Source: an uncultured Planctomycetaceae bacterium
GTDB lineage: Bacteria > Planctomycetota > Planctomycetia > Pirellulales > UBA1268
Reading direction: 5' to 3'
Length of the DNA stretch: 9,925 nucleotides
NCBI GenBank assembly: GCA_903885855.1
Contig: CAISKG010000177.1
Span: forward strand, 1-9,925
Below the pieces are notes generated by a model. It was not told where the DNA came from and did not search any database. It saw only the letters and a list, made by a program, of their open reading frames with translations. Within the stretch, counting starts at the first letter, position 1. Every line of letters begins with the position of its first letter. A program made the translations under genes and the position numbers. Shown here in pieces: positions 1 through 5,965 of the stretch.

Positions 1-1
1 C

Positions 2-1052
2 GTGCTGCTGCGCTGCGACGCGACGATCGTCACGGCCGAGGCCGACGGCCCCACGTTCTCGGCCGTCGGCGGCACCGTGCCGGGGAGCTTCGTGCAGGTC
101 ACCGGCGTGGTGGCCATCGATCGGGAATGGCATGCCGCCGGCGACCGTCCCGCGTCGCCGCAGCGACTGCGCCTCTTCCTCCGCGACGCCGACGACTTCC
201 GGGTCATTCAGGCTCCCTCGTGGTGGACCGTGGCCCGGCTGCTGGCCGTGCTCGGCCTCACGGCGGCGATCCTCACGGCCGCGATCGCCTGGGCCGTGAC
301 GCTGCGCCGCGAGCTGGCGGCGCAGCGCCGGCTCCTCGCCGCCGAGATGCGCTCGCGCCGCGACGCGGCGCTCGAGTTCGAAGCCACGCTCCGGGAGCGC
401 AACCGGCTCGCCGCGAACCTCCACGACACCCTCCAGCAGACGATCGGGGGGATCGGCTTCCAGCTCGATGCCTGCGAGGCCGCCGGCGGCGGACAGCCCC
501 CCGACGCGGGCCGGCACTTCGCCGTGGCCCGCCGCATGGTGGATCACGCCGCCAAGGAACTGCAGGGGTCGGTGTGGGCGATGCGCAGCCTGCCGCTCGA
601 CGGCCGACCCTTCGCCGAGGCCCTCGCGGCGCTCGTGTCGCGGGTCGGCGAGGGGCACGACGTGGCGCTGGCGGTGGCCTGCGACGGTCCCCTCGACGAC
701 CTCCCGGAATTCGTGGCCGGAAGCCTCCTGCTGGTGATCCAGGAGGCGGTCCACAACGCTCTCCGGCACGGCCACGCGCGGCGCATCGACGTCGCCGTCG
801 CCGAGGACCGTGCGAGCGGGGCGCTGCGCGCGAGCGTGAGCGACGACGGCCGCGGATTCGCCGTCGGCGTCCAACCCGGCCCCCGGGAGGGGCATTTCGG
901 GATCGACGGGATGCGGGAGCGCGCCGAGCGGCTCGGGGGCAGCCTCGCGGTGCACAGCCGGCCGGGGGGGGGGCACGACCGTCACGGTGACCGTTCAGCG
1001 CCGCGACTACGACGCCGACATCGGCGCGCCGCTGGCCCACGACCGGCGGTGA
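2..1052 (+). CDS. NarL-type sensor histidine kinase, 5' partial, frameshifted near the 3' end
   Basis: This is the C-terminal part of a membrane sensor kinase of the HisKA_3 / HATPase_c (NarX, DegS, LiaS-like) type, which autophosphorylates on His and passes the phosphate to a LuxR/NarL-type regulator. Numbering from the first complete codon (base 2): a small extracytoplasmic beta-rich stretch at 1-73; one membrane segment at about 76-100 (WWTVARLLAVLGLTAA...); a linker helix rich in Arg, Ala and Glu at 101-132; the dimerisation/phosphoacceptor motif RLAANLHDTLQQ with His141 (codon 422-424); and the ATPase domain with N box EAVHNALRHG (about 249-257), G1 box DDGRGF (281-286) and GIDGMRERAERLGG (about 300-313). 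At 964-973 there is a run of ten Gs. Read straight through, the frame becomes unconserved sequence and stays open to 1426. With one G fewer it continues as GGGTTVTVTVQ, the usual end of this ATPase fold, and stops at 1050-1052. The true start lies left of the window. No response regulator gene follows. Confidence 0.85.
964..973 (+). other. G10 homopolymer at the kinase frameshift
   Basis: Ten consecutive Gs lie inside the ATPase domain codons for the Gly-rich turn. The conserved ending (GTTVTVTV) is in the +1 frame relative to the rest of the gene, so nine Gs would restore a continuous reading frame ending at 1052. It could be a sequencing indel, a real loss-of-function mutation, or slippage-based variation; the sequence alone cannot separate these. 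Confidence 0.8.
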
Positions 1053-1220
1053 TCGTCGCCGGGGAATCCCCGCCCCATCGGCCGATCGGCCAATGGCGGC
1101 CGCGGCGACCGCACCGAACAATTCCCACGGCAGGGCGTACGCACCTGTCGGACGACCGACCGCGGCCGGTCGGCCTCCGGGCGGAGCACCGGCGGCAGCC
1201 GCGTTGGGAGAGGCACGGGA
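1053..1220. other. Intergenic stretch after the kinase
   Basis: No gene is supported here. The stretch contains the first palindrome copy (1077-1094) and a short GC-rich hairpin at about 1157-1174 (CCGACC ... GGTCGG, six-base loop). The last ten or so bases hold the ribosome binding site of the small reading frame that follows. No convincing -35/-10 pair was seen. Confidence 0.5.
1077..1094. repeat. Near-perfect palindrome, copy 1
   Basis: The sequence ATCGGCCGATCGGCCAAT begins 24 nt after the restored kinase stop (1050-1052). It matches copy 2 (1384-1401) at 17 of 18 positions. As RNA it would fold as a stem with a GATC loop and one C/A mismatch, and the flanking CC (1075-1076) and GG (1095-1096) extend the stem to 8 pairs out of 9. 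There is no T-run, so it is not a canonical intrinsic terminator. It may be an mRNA 3'-end hairpin or a protein-binding site. Confidence 0.6.
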
Positions 1221-1358
1221 ATGGATTCGCTGCGACGATCGACGGGACTCCTTCCGGCCCTCGGGCCGGGCCGCGGGGTCGCCGACTGGGGCCGCGGGAT
1301 GGTGATGACGGCGCTGGCCTCCCTGGCCGCGTCGGCGGCCGTGTTCCTCGCTGCCTGA
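1221..1358 (+). CDS. Possible 45-residue small membrane peptide
   Basis: A short open reading frame starts at ATG 1221 and ends with TGA 1356-1358. A purine-rich GGGAGAGG lies at 1206-1213, 7 nt before the ATG, a good Shine-Dalgarno position. The peptide has a basic N terminus (MDSLRRSTG), a Gly/Pro/Arg-rich middle, and a hydrophobic C-terminal half of about 19 residues (MVMTALASLAASAAVFLAA) able to form one membrane helix. About 39 of 45 codons end in G or C, as in the known genes here, although GC-rich non-coding DNA would also raise this figure. It lies between the two palindrome copies, the second starting 25 nt after its stop. I do not recognise a family. It could be a real small membrane protein or a chance frame. 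Confidence 0.4.
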   Translation: MDSLRRSTGLLPALGPGRGVADWGRGMVMTALASLAASAAVFLAA

Positions 1359-1383
1359 CGGCCCCCCCGGGACGCCGGCGCCG

Positions 1384-1401
1384 ATTGGCCGATCGGCCAA
1401 T
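1384..1401. repeat. Perfect 18-bp palindrome, copy 2
   Basis: ATTGGCCGATCGGCCAAT is identical to its own reverse complement. It starts 25 nt after the stop of the 45-codon frame. It shares an exact 16-base block, GCCGATCGGCCAATGG, with copy 1 (1388-1403 against 1081-1096). The single difference inside the 18 bases (T here, C in copy 1) restores a base pair that copy 1 lacks. It may be a terminator-like hairpin without a U-tract, a dispersed REP-like unit, or an operator for a dimeric protein. Confidence 0.7.
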
Positions 1402-1879
1402 GGAATCGCCTCCGTCCCGAGGCTAATGGTGTTGGCTCCGCCGGAGAACCCCTCCCGTGGCGTGTCGGGGTGGTCTGCAGGAGGCCCGCCCCGCCGTCCC
1501 GGTCGTCCGGCGGCCATTCCGGCGCGGTGCGCGCCGGGGTGCGGGGAATCGCTCCGGCTCGGAGCCTCCGATCCCGGCGTCCCGCGCGGCCGCCGCGGCG
1601 GAGTCCGATCGGACGCGGGCGGGCCGTGTGAGCAGGTGCCCGACCCGGGTCCGTGGGGCGTTTTCCGCGCGGCGGGTCATCGGTGGCCGGGGGCGCTCCG
1701 CCAGGAGCGTCTGCGGCGCCGATGACCCGCCCGTCGGGAGCCCGCCGCGGATCGCATGAGCGCGGCGACGCCTCGAGGAAGCGGAAGGGCTCCGCCGGCC
1801 GTCGAGAGGGTAAACTCCATCCCCTCCGACCGACCGCCATGCCCGTCCGATCACCGTCGGCGGCGATACGATCCACCGC
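1402..1879. other. Gene-free, hairpin-rich intergenic region
   Basis: No frame on either strand resembles a known protein; the long open frames here are of the kind expected in DNA with few AT-rich stop codons. The region holds hairpins at 1519-1537 (7-bp stem, 5-nt loop), 1551-1565 (6-bp stem, 3-nt loop) and 1671-1731 (described separately), and a 12-bp palindrome GTCCGATCGGAC at 1603-1614. Near the next gene are two AT-richer patches, TAAACT (1811-1816) and TACGAT (1867-1872). Either could be a -10 element, but neither has a recognisable -35. TACGAT is so close to the ATG at 1880 that it would give a leaderless or nearly leaderless mRNA. Confidence 0.5.
1671..1731. repeat. 61-nt nested inverted repeat (long hairpin)
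   Basis: The outer arms GGCGGGTCATCGG (1671-1683) and CCGATGACCCGCC (1719-1731) are perfectly complementary over 13 bp. Inside lies a second stem, CGCTCC (1694-1699) with GGAGCG (1704-1709), closed by the loop GCCA and extended by flanking G-C and G-U pairs to about 9 bp. No T-run follows on either strand. It may be a structured RNA element, a bidirectional terminator-like hairpin, or a REP/MITE-type palindromic unit. Confidence 0.6.
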
Positions 1880-2569
1880 ATGAAGATTCCCCGCCGCCTC
1901 AGGCAACTGCTCCGCCCGGCCTGGCGCCGGCTGCGGCGGCGCTTGTTCACCGACCGCTTCCTGCGGCGTGTGCGGGGCGTGATCCACGTCGGCGCCAACA
2001 GCGGCCCGGAGCGCGACGACTACGCCGCGCTCGGCCTGGAGGTGCTGTGGGTCGAACCGATCCCGGAGGTCTTCGAGCGCCTCGTGGAGAACATCCGCCC
2101 CTTCCCGCGCCAACGGGCACTGATGGCGCTGGTGACCGACGTCGATGGCCGGGACTACGACTTCCACGTCTCCTCCAACCGCGGCGCCTCCTCCTCGATC
2201 TTCCCCCTGGCCCGCCACCGCGAGCTGTGGCCGCACGTCGACTACTCGTCGACGCTCCGCATCACCGGGACCACGCTCCCGACGCTGCTGGCCCGCGAGG
2301 GGATCGATCCCGGTCGCTACCAGGCGCTGGTCCTCGACACGCAGGGCTCGGAGCTACTCGTGCTCCGCGGCGCCACGCCGATCCTGCGGGGATTCCAGTA
2401 CGTGAAGGCGGAGGTGGCCGACTTCGAGTCCTACGCGGGCTGCTGCCTCCTCCCCGAGATGCTCTCCTTCATGGACGAGCAGGGCTTTCGCCCCATCTGC
2501 CGGACGCGCTTCGCCGGCCGGGCCGACGTCGGCAACTACTACGACGTGGTCTTCCGCCGGCGGGCCTGA
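1880..2569 (+). CDS. FkbM-family SAM-dependent methyltransferase
   Basis: A 229-residue protein of the FkbM methyltransferase family, whose members O-methylate sugars, polysaccharides or secondary metabolites. A basic N-terminal helix (1-31, many Arg) precedes the Rossmann-type fold. Motif I is VIHVGANSG (34-42), the AdoMet-binding loop. The acidic residue after strand 2 is in VLWVEPIPEVFERL (55-68, Glu59). LVLDTQGSELLVLRG (150-164) corresponds to the family's LD(V/T)QGxEL motif. YVKAEV (174-179) and a C-terminal GFRP...YYDVVF close the domain. No signal peptide or membrane segment is seen, so it is probably cytoplasmic. There is no clear Shine-Dalgarno before ATG 1880; this start was chosen because it gives a full-length domain. 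The substrate cannot be deduced, since no glycosyltransferase or polyketide gene is adjacent. It appears to be a single-gene unit, with an 8-bp hairpin at its stop codon. Confidence 0.88.
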   Translation: MKIPRRLRQLLRPAWRRLRRRLFTDRFLRRVRGVIHVGANSGPERDDYAALGLEVLWVEPIPEVFERLVENIRPFPRQRALMALVTDVDGRDYDFHVSSNRGASSSIFPLARHRELWPHVDYSSTLRITGTTLPTLLAREGIDPGRYQALVLDTQGSELLVLRGATPILRGFQYVKAEVADFESYAGCCLLPEMLSFMDEQGFRPICRTRFAGRADVGNYYDVVFRRRA

Positions 2570-2593
2570 GCGGGACGGCCATGAATCCCGCTC
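2568..2593 (+). terminator. Possible hairpin terminator after the FkbM gene
   Basis: GAGCGGGA (2568-2575) and TCCCGCTC (2586-2593) form a perfect 8-bp stem with a 10-nt loop. It overlaps the last two bases of the stop codon. No T-run follows, so it would be an atypical terminator or simply an mRNA 3'-end stabilising hairpin. Confidence 0.3.
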
Positions 2594-2632
2594 CCCGGCG
2601 GTGGCCCTCCTGGCCGGCTCCCCCGTGAGGAC

Positions 2633-2638
2633 TATAAA
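2633..2638 (+). promoter_or_regulatory. Candidate -10 element (TATAAA) of the LEPR-protein gene
   Basis: TATAAA sits in the AT-rich patch ACTATAAATT (2631-2640), which stands out in otherwise very GC-rich DNA. It lies 58 nt before the chosen ATG (2697). No good -35 hexamer is visible at the usual distance, so the assignment rests on the -10 match and position only. Confidence 0.4.
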
Positions 2639-2655
2639 TTCCGAAGGGGGAAGAA

Positions 2656-2673
2656 CGCCGGGTCGACCCGGCG
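2656..2673. promoter_or_regulatory. Perfect 18-bp palindrome in the presumed 5' leader
   Basis: CGCCGGGTCGACCCGGCG equals its own reverse complement. It lies between the TATAAA patch and the Shine-Dalgarno GAGGAG (2684-2689). As DNA it could be an operator for a dimeric repressor just downstream of the transcription start. As RNA it would be a strong hairpin 10 nt before the ribosome binding site. No regulator gene is adjacent to suggest which. Confidence 0.5.
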
Positions 2674-2696
2674 GCATGCCGTCGAGGAGACAGCCC

Positions 2697-4694
2697 ATGG
2701 CCCGGTCGCGATCCCGCCGCACGTCGTTCTTCCCGCGCCCCCGGTGCCAGGGCGTGCTCCGCGTCGAGCCCCTCGAGGGGCGGATCGTGCCCGCGGGCTT
2801 CTCCCTCGCCCCCGACATCGCCACCGTGATGCTGCCGGCCGATGCCACGGCCTTTCCCACCTGCGACGTCGACGTCCTGGCCAACGACTCCGGCTCGAAC
2901 CTCCGCCTCGTCTCGCTCGGCCAACCGGCGCTCGGCACGGTGGAGCGCGTGGTCGGAGCGGGGGAAGGCGGCCGCGACCTGATCCGCTACCTGCCCGGAC
3001 CGACGTTTCGGGGACGCGACGCGTTCGTCTATGCGGCGATCGATGACGAGGGGGTCGAGGCGTCGCAGCAGGTGATCGTCGGCTACGAGCAGGACCCGCT
3101 CCCCTTCGACCCCTGGAGCGTGGCCGTGCCCGCCACGGTCGAGACGCGCGCCGGGGATCCATTGAATTTCGTCGGCGGCGACGGGGCGGCGCTCCTCGCC
3201 GTCGACTATTCGGGCACGGCGACCGCCGGGGGCGTGGGCGTGCTCCTCCGCTGGCAGCCGGGGGAGCGGCCCGGCACCTTCACGGCCGGCACGGCGGCCG
3301 ACGCGACGTTCTACCCGCAGTCGGGCGGGGCGGCCTGGATCGTGGGCTCGATCGACGGCGTCAACACGCTCCTCGGCTCGCTCGCCTACGTTCCGGCGCC
3401 CGGCTTTTCGGCCGCCGACGGAGTGCGGCTCACCGTCCAGACGCATCTCTACAGCCCCTTGAGCGTCGGCGTCGGCGTGGAGCTCGCCGAGATCCTCGTG
3501 CGGGTCATCCCCGACGCCGAGGCGCCCCGTGCCGTCGACGACGCCTTCCGCGTCCGCGACACGGCCGAGGCCACCTTCCTCGACGTGCTCGCCAACGACG
3601 AGGCCGTGGTGCCCGGGCCGCTCGAGATCGTCTCCGCCGTCATCGACGGCCACTCCGAGTCGGAGGTCTCCATCGACGCCGCCTCCGGCACCATCCGCTA
3701 CCTGCCGCAGCGGGTCTTCCTGGGATTCGAGACCCTCTTCTACACCGTGCGCAACGCCGCCGGGCGCACCGCGCAGGGCCGCGTGCAGCTGACGGTCATG
3801 CCCGAGATCATGGCGGTGGCCCGGTCCGACGAGCGCGGCACCGGGATCGTGGTCGTGAACGCCGGCACCGCGGCCACGATCGCCGACTTCCTCCCCTTTC
3901 CGGACCGTGCCGCGGCGGACGTCGCCGTCGCCGTCGCCGACCTCGATGGCGACGGCATGACGGAGATCGTCGCCATGGAGAGCGGCGGCGCGCAGCGGAT
4001 GCGCGCCTTCACCCCCCGCGGCGGGATGGTGGACGAGGCGGTGGTGCGGCCCTTCGCCGGCCGCCAGGCCGGGCGCATCGACATGGACATGGGCGACCTC
4101 GACGGCGACGGCCGGGCGGAGATGCTCTTCGCGGCCCGCACCGCGCGGGGCGTGGAGGTGCGCGCCATGGACGCGGCCACGAAGAAGACCGAGATGTCGG
4201 CGGTGCTGCGCGGGATGACGGGCTCGCCCGAGGTGGCGCTCGACGGCGCCACGGGCACCCTTGCCGTCGTCGCGCGGTCGCCGGCCGGCGCGGTGATGCT
4301 CGCGACGATGGATACCGCCGCGGGCACGGCGCCGACGCGCCGGGCGATCGTCTCCGACCGCGAGGTGCGGGCGCTGGTGCGGAGGAACGGGCCGATCGTC
4401 GGGATGACGCTGGCCGCCGCCGATGGCGACGGCGACGGCACGAGCGAGGCCGTGGTGGGGATGGCCTTCCGCAACGGCCTGGTGCGGGTGCTCGAGGTGG
4501 AGGGGGCGCAGAAGGCGCGGCTGGCCCGGGAGGACCGCGTGCCGGCCGGCACGACCGTGGCCCTCTCCGCCGCCGCGGTCGACGCCTCCCGCGAGGCGTC
4601 GATGGTGTGGTGGGGATCCTGGGGCGCCGGCATGGCCGACGGGAGCGCCGAGCCCCGCCTGCGCGGCCGGATCCGCGGCGTGGCCATGGGCTGA
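2697..4694 (+). CDS. Exported LEPR-motif protein with Ig/cadherin-like and FG-GAP repeats
   Basis: A 665-residue protein of unknown specific role, probably exported or cell-surface. ATG 2697 is preferred over the in-frame ATG at 2676 because GAGGAG (2684-2689) lies 7 nt before it. The N terminus is basic (MARSRSRR), followed at 22-34 by RVEPLEGRIVPAG, a variant of the planctomycete LEPR/LExRxVPA motif that marks large exported proteins. Residues about 43-125 form an Ig/cadherin-like domain (DVLANDSGSN, then RYLPGPTFRGRDAFVYAAID). About 145-270 is a related beta-sandwich-like region ending LAYVPAPGF. About 275-370 is a second clear copy (AVDDAFRV, DVLANDEAV, IRYLP, FYTVRNAAG). The C-terminal part has three FG-GAP/VCBS-type, Ca-binding-like loops: DLDGDGMTE (about 415), DLDGDGRAE (about 467) and ADGDGDGTSE (about 575), suggesting a partial or short beta-propeller. 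No enzyme motif or C-terminal sorting signal was recognised. An adhesion or matrix role is only inferred. Confidence 0.85.
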   Translation: MARSRSRRTSFFPRPRCQGVLRVEPLEGRIVPAGFSLAPDIATVMLPADATAFPTCDVDVLANDSGSNLRLVSLGQPALGTVERVVGAGEGGRDLIRYLPGPTFRGRDAFVYAAIDDEGVEASQQVIVGYEQDPLPFDPWSVAVPATVETRAGDPLNFVGGDGAALLAVDYSGTATAGGVGVLLRWQPGERPGTFTAGTAADATFYPQSGGAAWIVGSIDGVNTLLGSLAYVPAPGFSAADGVRLTVQTHLYSPLSVGVGVELAEILVRVIPDAEAPRAVDDAFRVRDTAEATFLDVLANDEAVVPGPLEIVSAVIDGHSESEVSIDAASGTIRYLPQRVFLGFETLFYTVRNAAGRTAQGRVQLTVMPEIMAVARSDERGTGIVVVNAGTAATIADFLPFPDRAAADVAVAVADLDGDGMTEIVAMESGGAQRMRAFTPRGGMVDEAVVRPFAGRQAGRIDMDMGDLDGDGRAEMLFAARTARGVEVRAMDAATKKTEMSAVLRGMTGSPEVALDGATGTLAVVARSPAGAVMLATMDTAAGTAPTRRAIVSDREVRALVRRNGPIVGMTLAAADGDGDGTSEAVVGMAFRNGLVRVLEVEGAQKARLAREDRVPAGTTVALSAAAVDASREASMVWWGSWGAGMADGSAEPRLRGRIRGVAMG

Positions 4695-4733
4695 GCGGGG
4701 CGCGGCGGGCGGCGGGCGGACTGGCGGCGGGCT

Positions 4734-5711
4734 TCAGCGCGGCACGTCGCGCGAGAGCCAGTCGGCGATCGAGCGCGTCACGAGCCCCGCGGCGTCGTGC
4801 TGCACGAAGTGGTCCGCGTCGGGGATCGTGACGAGCGTCAGATCCTTCTCGACCCACTTCCAGGTGTCGTTGAGCGCGCCTGCCAGCAGGGCCTTGTCGC
4901 GCAGCCCGTGGATCAGGAGCACGCGGCACCGCACCGGGGGCCCGGGATCCTCGGGGGCGGCGTAGGGCTCGCGCGGGTAGTTGGCCTTGTAGTAGGCGAG
5001 CATCCCCGCCATCGACGAGCGCCGCATGGCGGCCAGGTGTCGCGCCTGGGCCGCGGGATCCTTGACCCAGCGCACCAGCACCTCGGGCGCCACCATGCGC
5101 ACGGCCTCCTCCGACTGGAAGAAGCGGGCGTAGGCGCTGTTCTCGCGCTGCTCAGGATTGTTCGCCAGCTCGCGCAACAGCCCGTTGGGGTGGGGGAGAT
5201 TCAGGACCACGAGCCCATCGGTGGCCTCCGGGTGGGTCATGGCGAAGCGCCACGCCACCATCCCCCCCCAGTCGTGCCCCACGATGGTGGCCGAGGTATC
5301 GCCGAGGTGATCGATCACCGCGCGGACGTCGGCGACGAGGGCGTCCATGGCGTAGGCCTCGACCCCCACGGGCTGGCCGCTGCGGTTGTAGCCGCGCTGG
5401 TCGATCGCCACCACGCGGTGCGTGCGGGAGAGCTCGGGCATCTGGGCGCGCCAGGTGTACCAGTAGTCCGGGAAGCCGTGGATCAGCACCACCAGCGGCC
5501 CCTCGCCCCGGACCACGTAGTGGATGTCGACGTCGCCCGAGCGCGCCACGCCGTGGGTGCCAAGCGCCAGTTCCTCCGGCCCGGCCCCCTCGTCGGGCGG
5601 CAGGGCGCCGGCCTCGGCGGCGGCAGTCTCGTCGCCGGAGGCGCCCCGGGCGCCGCCGAGAAGCGCCGCGACCAGGAGGCACCGCACCACGATCGAAGCG
5701 AGGGAAGGCAT
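4734..5711 (-). CDS. Secreted epoxide-hydrolase-like alpha/beta hydrolase
   Basis: A 325-residue alpha/beta-hydrolase fold protein close to the epoxide hydrolase / haloalkane dehalogenase group. A signal peptide is visible (MPSLASIVVRCLLVAALLGGARGASG), so it is probably exported, followed by an acidic Ala-rich linker to about 48. The oxyanion-hole motif is HGFPDYWYTW (78-87). The strand-4 motif is AIDQRGYNRSG (102-112). The nucleophile elbow GHDWGG (145-150) has Asp147, as epoxide hydrolases and dehalogenases do, instead of Ser. Asp272 (LIHGLRDKA) and His301 (DADHFVQHD) complete the triad. Tyr residues in the cap at 240-241 (AYYKANYPRE) could be the epoxide-polarising tyrosine. The substrate is unknown; a dehalogenase or another Asp-type hydrolase is possible. 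On its strand, GGAG lies 7 nt before the ATG. It converges with the LEPR-protein gene (39 nt between stops) and diverges from the aminotransferase gene. Confidence 0.88.
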   Translation of the reverse strand: MPSLASIVVRCLLVAALLGGARGASGDETAAAEAGALPPDEGAGPEELALGTHGVARSGDVDIHYVVRGEGPLVVLIHGFPDYWYTWRAQMPELSRTHRVVAIDQRGYNRSGQPVGVEAYAMDALVADVRAVIDHLGDTSATIVGHDWGGMVAWRFAMTHPEATDGLVVLNLPHPNGLLRELANNPEQRENSAYARFFQSEEAVRMVAPEVLVRWVKDPAAQARHLAAMRRSSMAGMLAYYKANYPREPYAAPEDPGPPVRCRVLLIHGLRDKALLAGALNDTWKWVEKDLTLVTIPDADHFVQHDAAGLVTRSIADWLSRDVPR

Positions 5712-5847
5712 GGGGAGGCTCCGGCGGAAGCGAGGGGATCGCGCGGGGGACGGGATCGGCGGACGCGCCGCCCCACGCCGCGCCTGCTCCCAGGCTACGG
5801 GGTGGCCGGACGGAAGGCGAGGCCGGGCTCATCGCGCGGTGCGACGA

Positions 5848-5877
5848 TTGCGGCGGGGCGTCGGCCGGGGCTATCCT
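5848..5877 (+). promoter_or_regulatory. Candidate sigma70-type promoter for the glycolate operon
   Basis: TTGCGG (5848-5853) and TATCCT (5872-5877) are separated by 18 bp, matching the consensus at 3 of 6 and 4 of 6 positions. The pair lies in the 254-nt gap between divergent genes, about 90 nt before the aminotransferase ATG. A 7-bp inverted repeat, CCGCGGG (5899-5905) with CCCGCGG (5917-5923), falls in the resulting leader. Confidence 0.35.
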
Positions 5878-5965
5878 GCGCCTTTTCCACCCGCAACGCC
5901 GCGGGTCGCCGGCCCGCCCGCGGGGTGGCCCCGCCCCCGGACACGGGATCCCCGAGTCCCCATTC

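Noticed and set aside
1077..1401. A transposable element or MITE bounded by the two palindromes
   Set aside because: The copies are direct as well as inverted because each is palindromic. No target-site duplication or transposase was seen, and each copy is better explained by its position after a stop codon.
1053..1426. C-terminal extension of the kinase in the unshifted frame
   Set aside because: Sequence after the G10 run in that frame is not ATPase-like, while the +1 frame gives the expected domain end and an early stop.
1007..2236. Long minus-strand open frame across the intergenic gap and the FkbM gene
   Set aside because: It shows no recognisable domain, is Arg/Pro/Gly-rich low-complexity sequence, and overlaps a clear plus-strand gene. 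Stop codons are rare in DNA this GC-rich.
2601..2696. Upstream GTG (2601) or ATG (2676) start for the LEPR protein
   Set aside because: The GTG start would overlap the TATAAA patch and the palindrome. The GAGGAG site is positioned for ATG 2697.
2469..3653. Long minus-strand open frame opposite the LEPR-protein gene
   Set aside because: It is antisense to a gene with clear Ig-like domains, and its composition (Arg, Gly, Asp, His-rich) is that of an antisense shadow.
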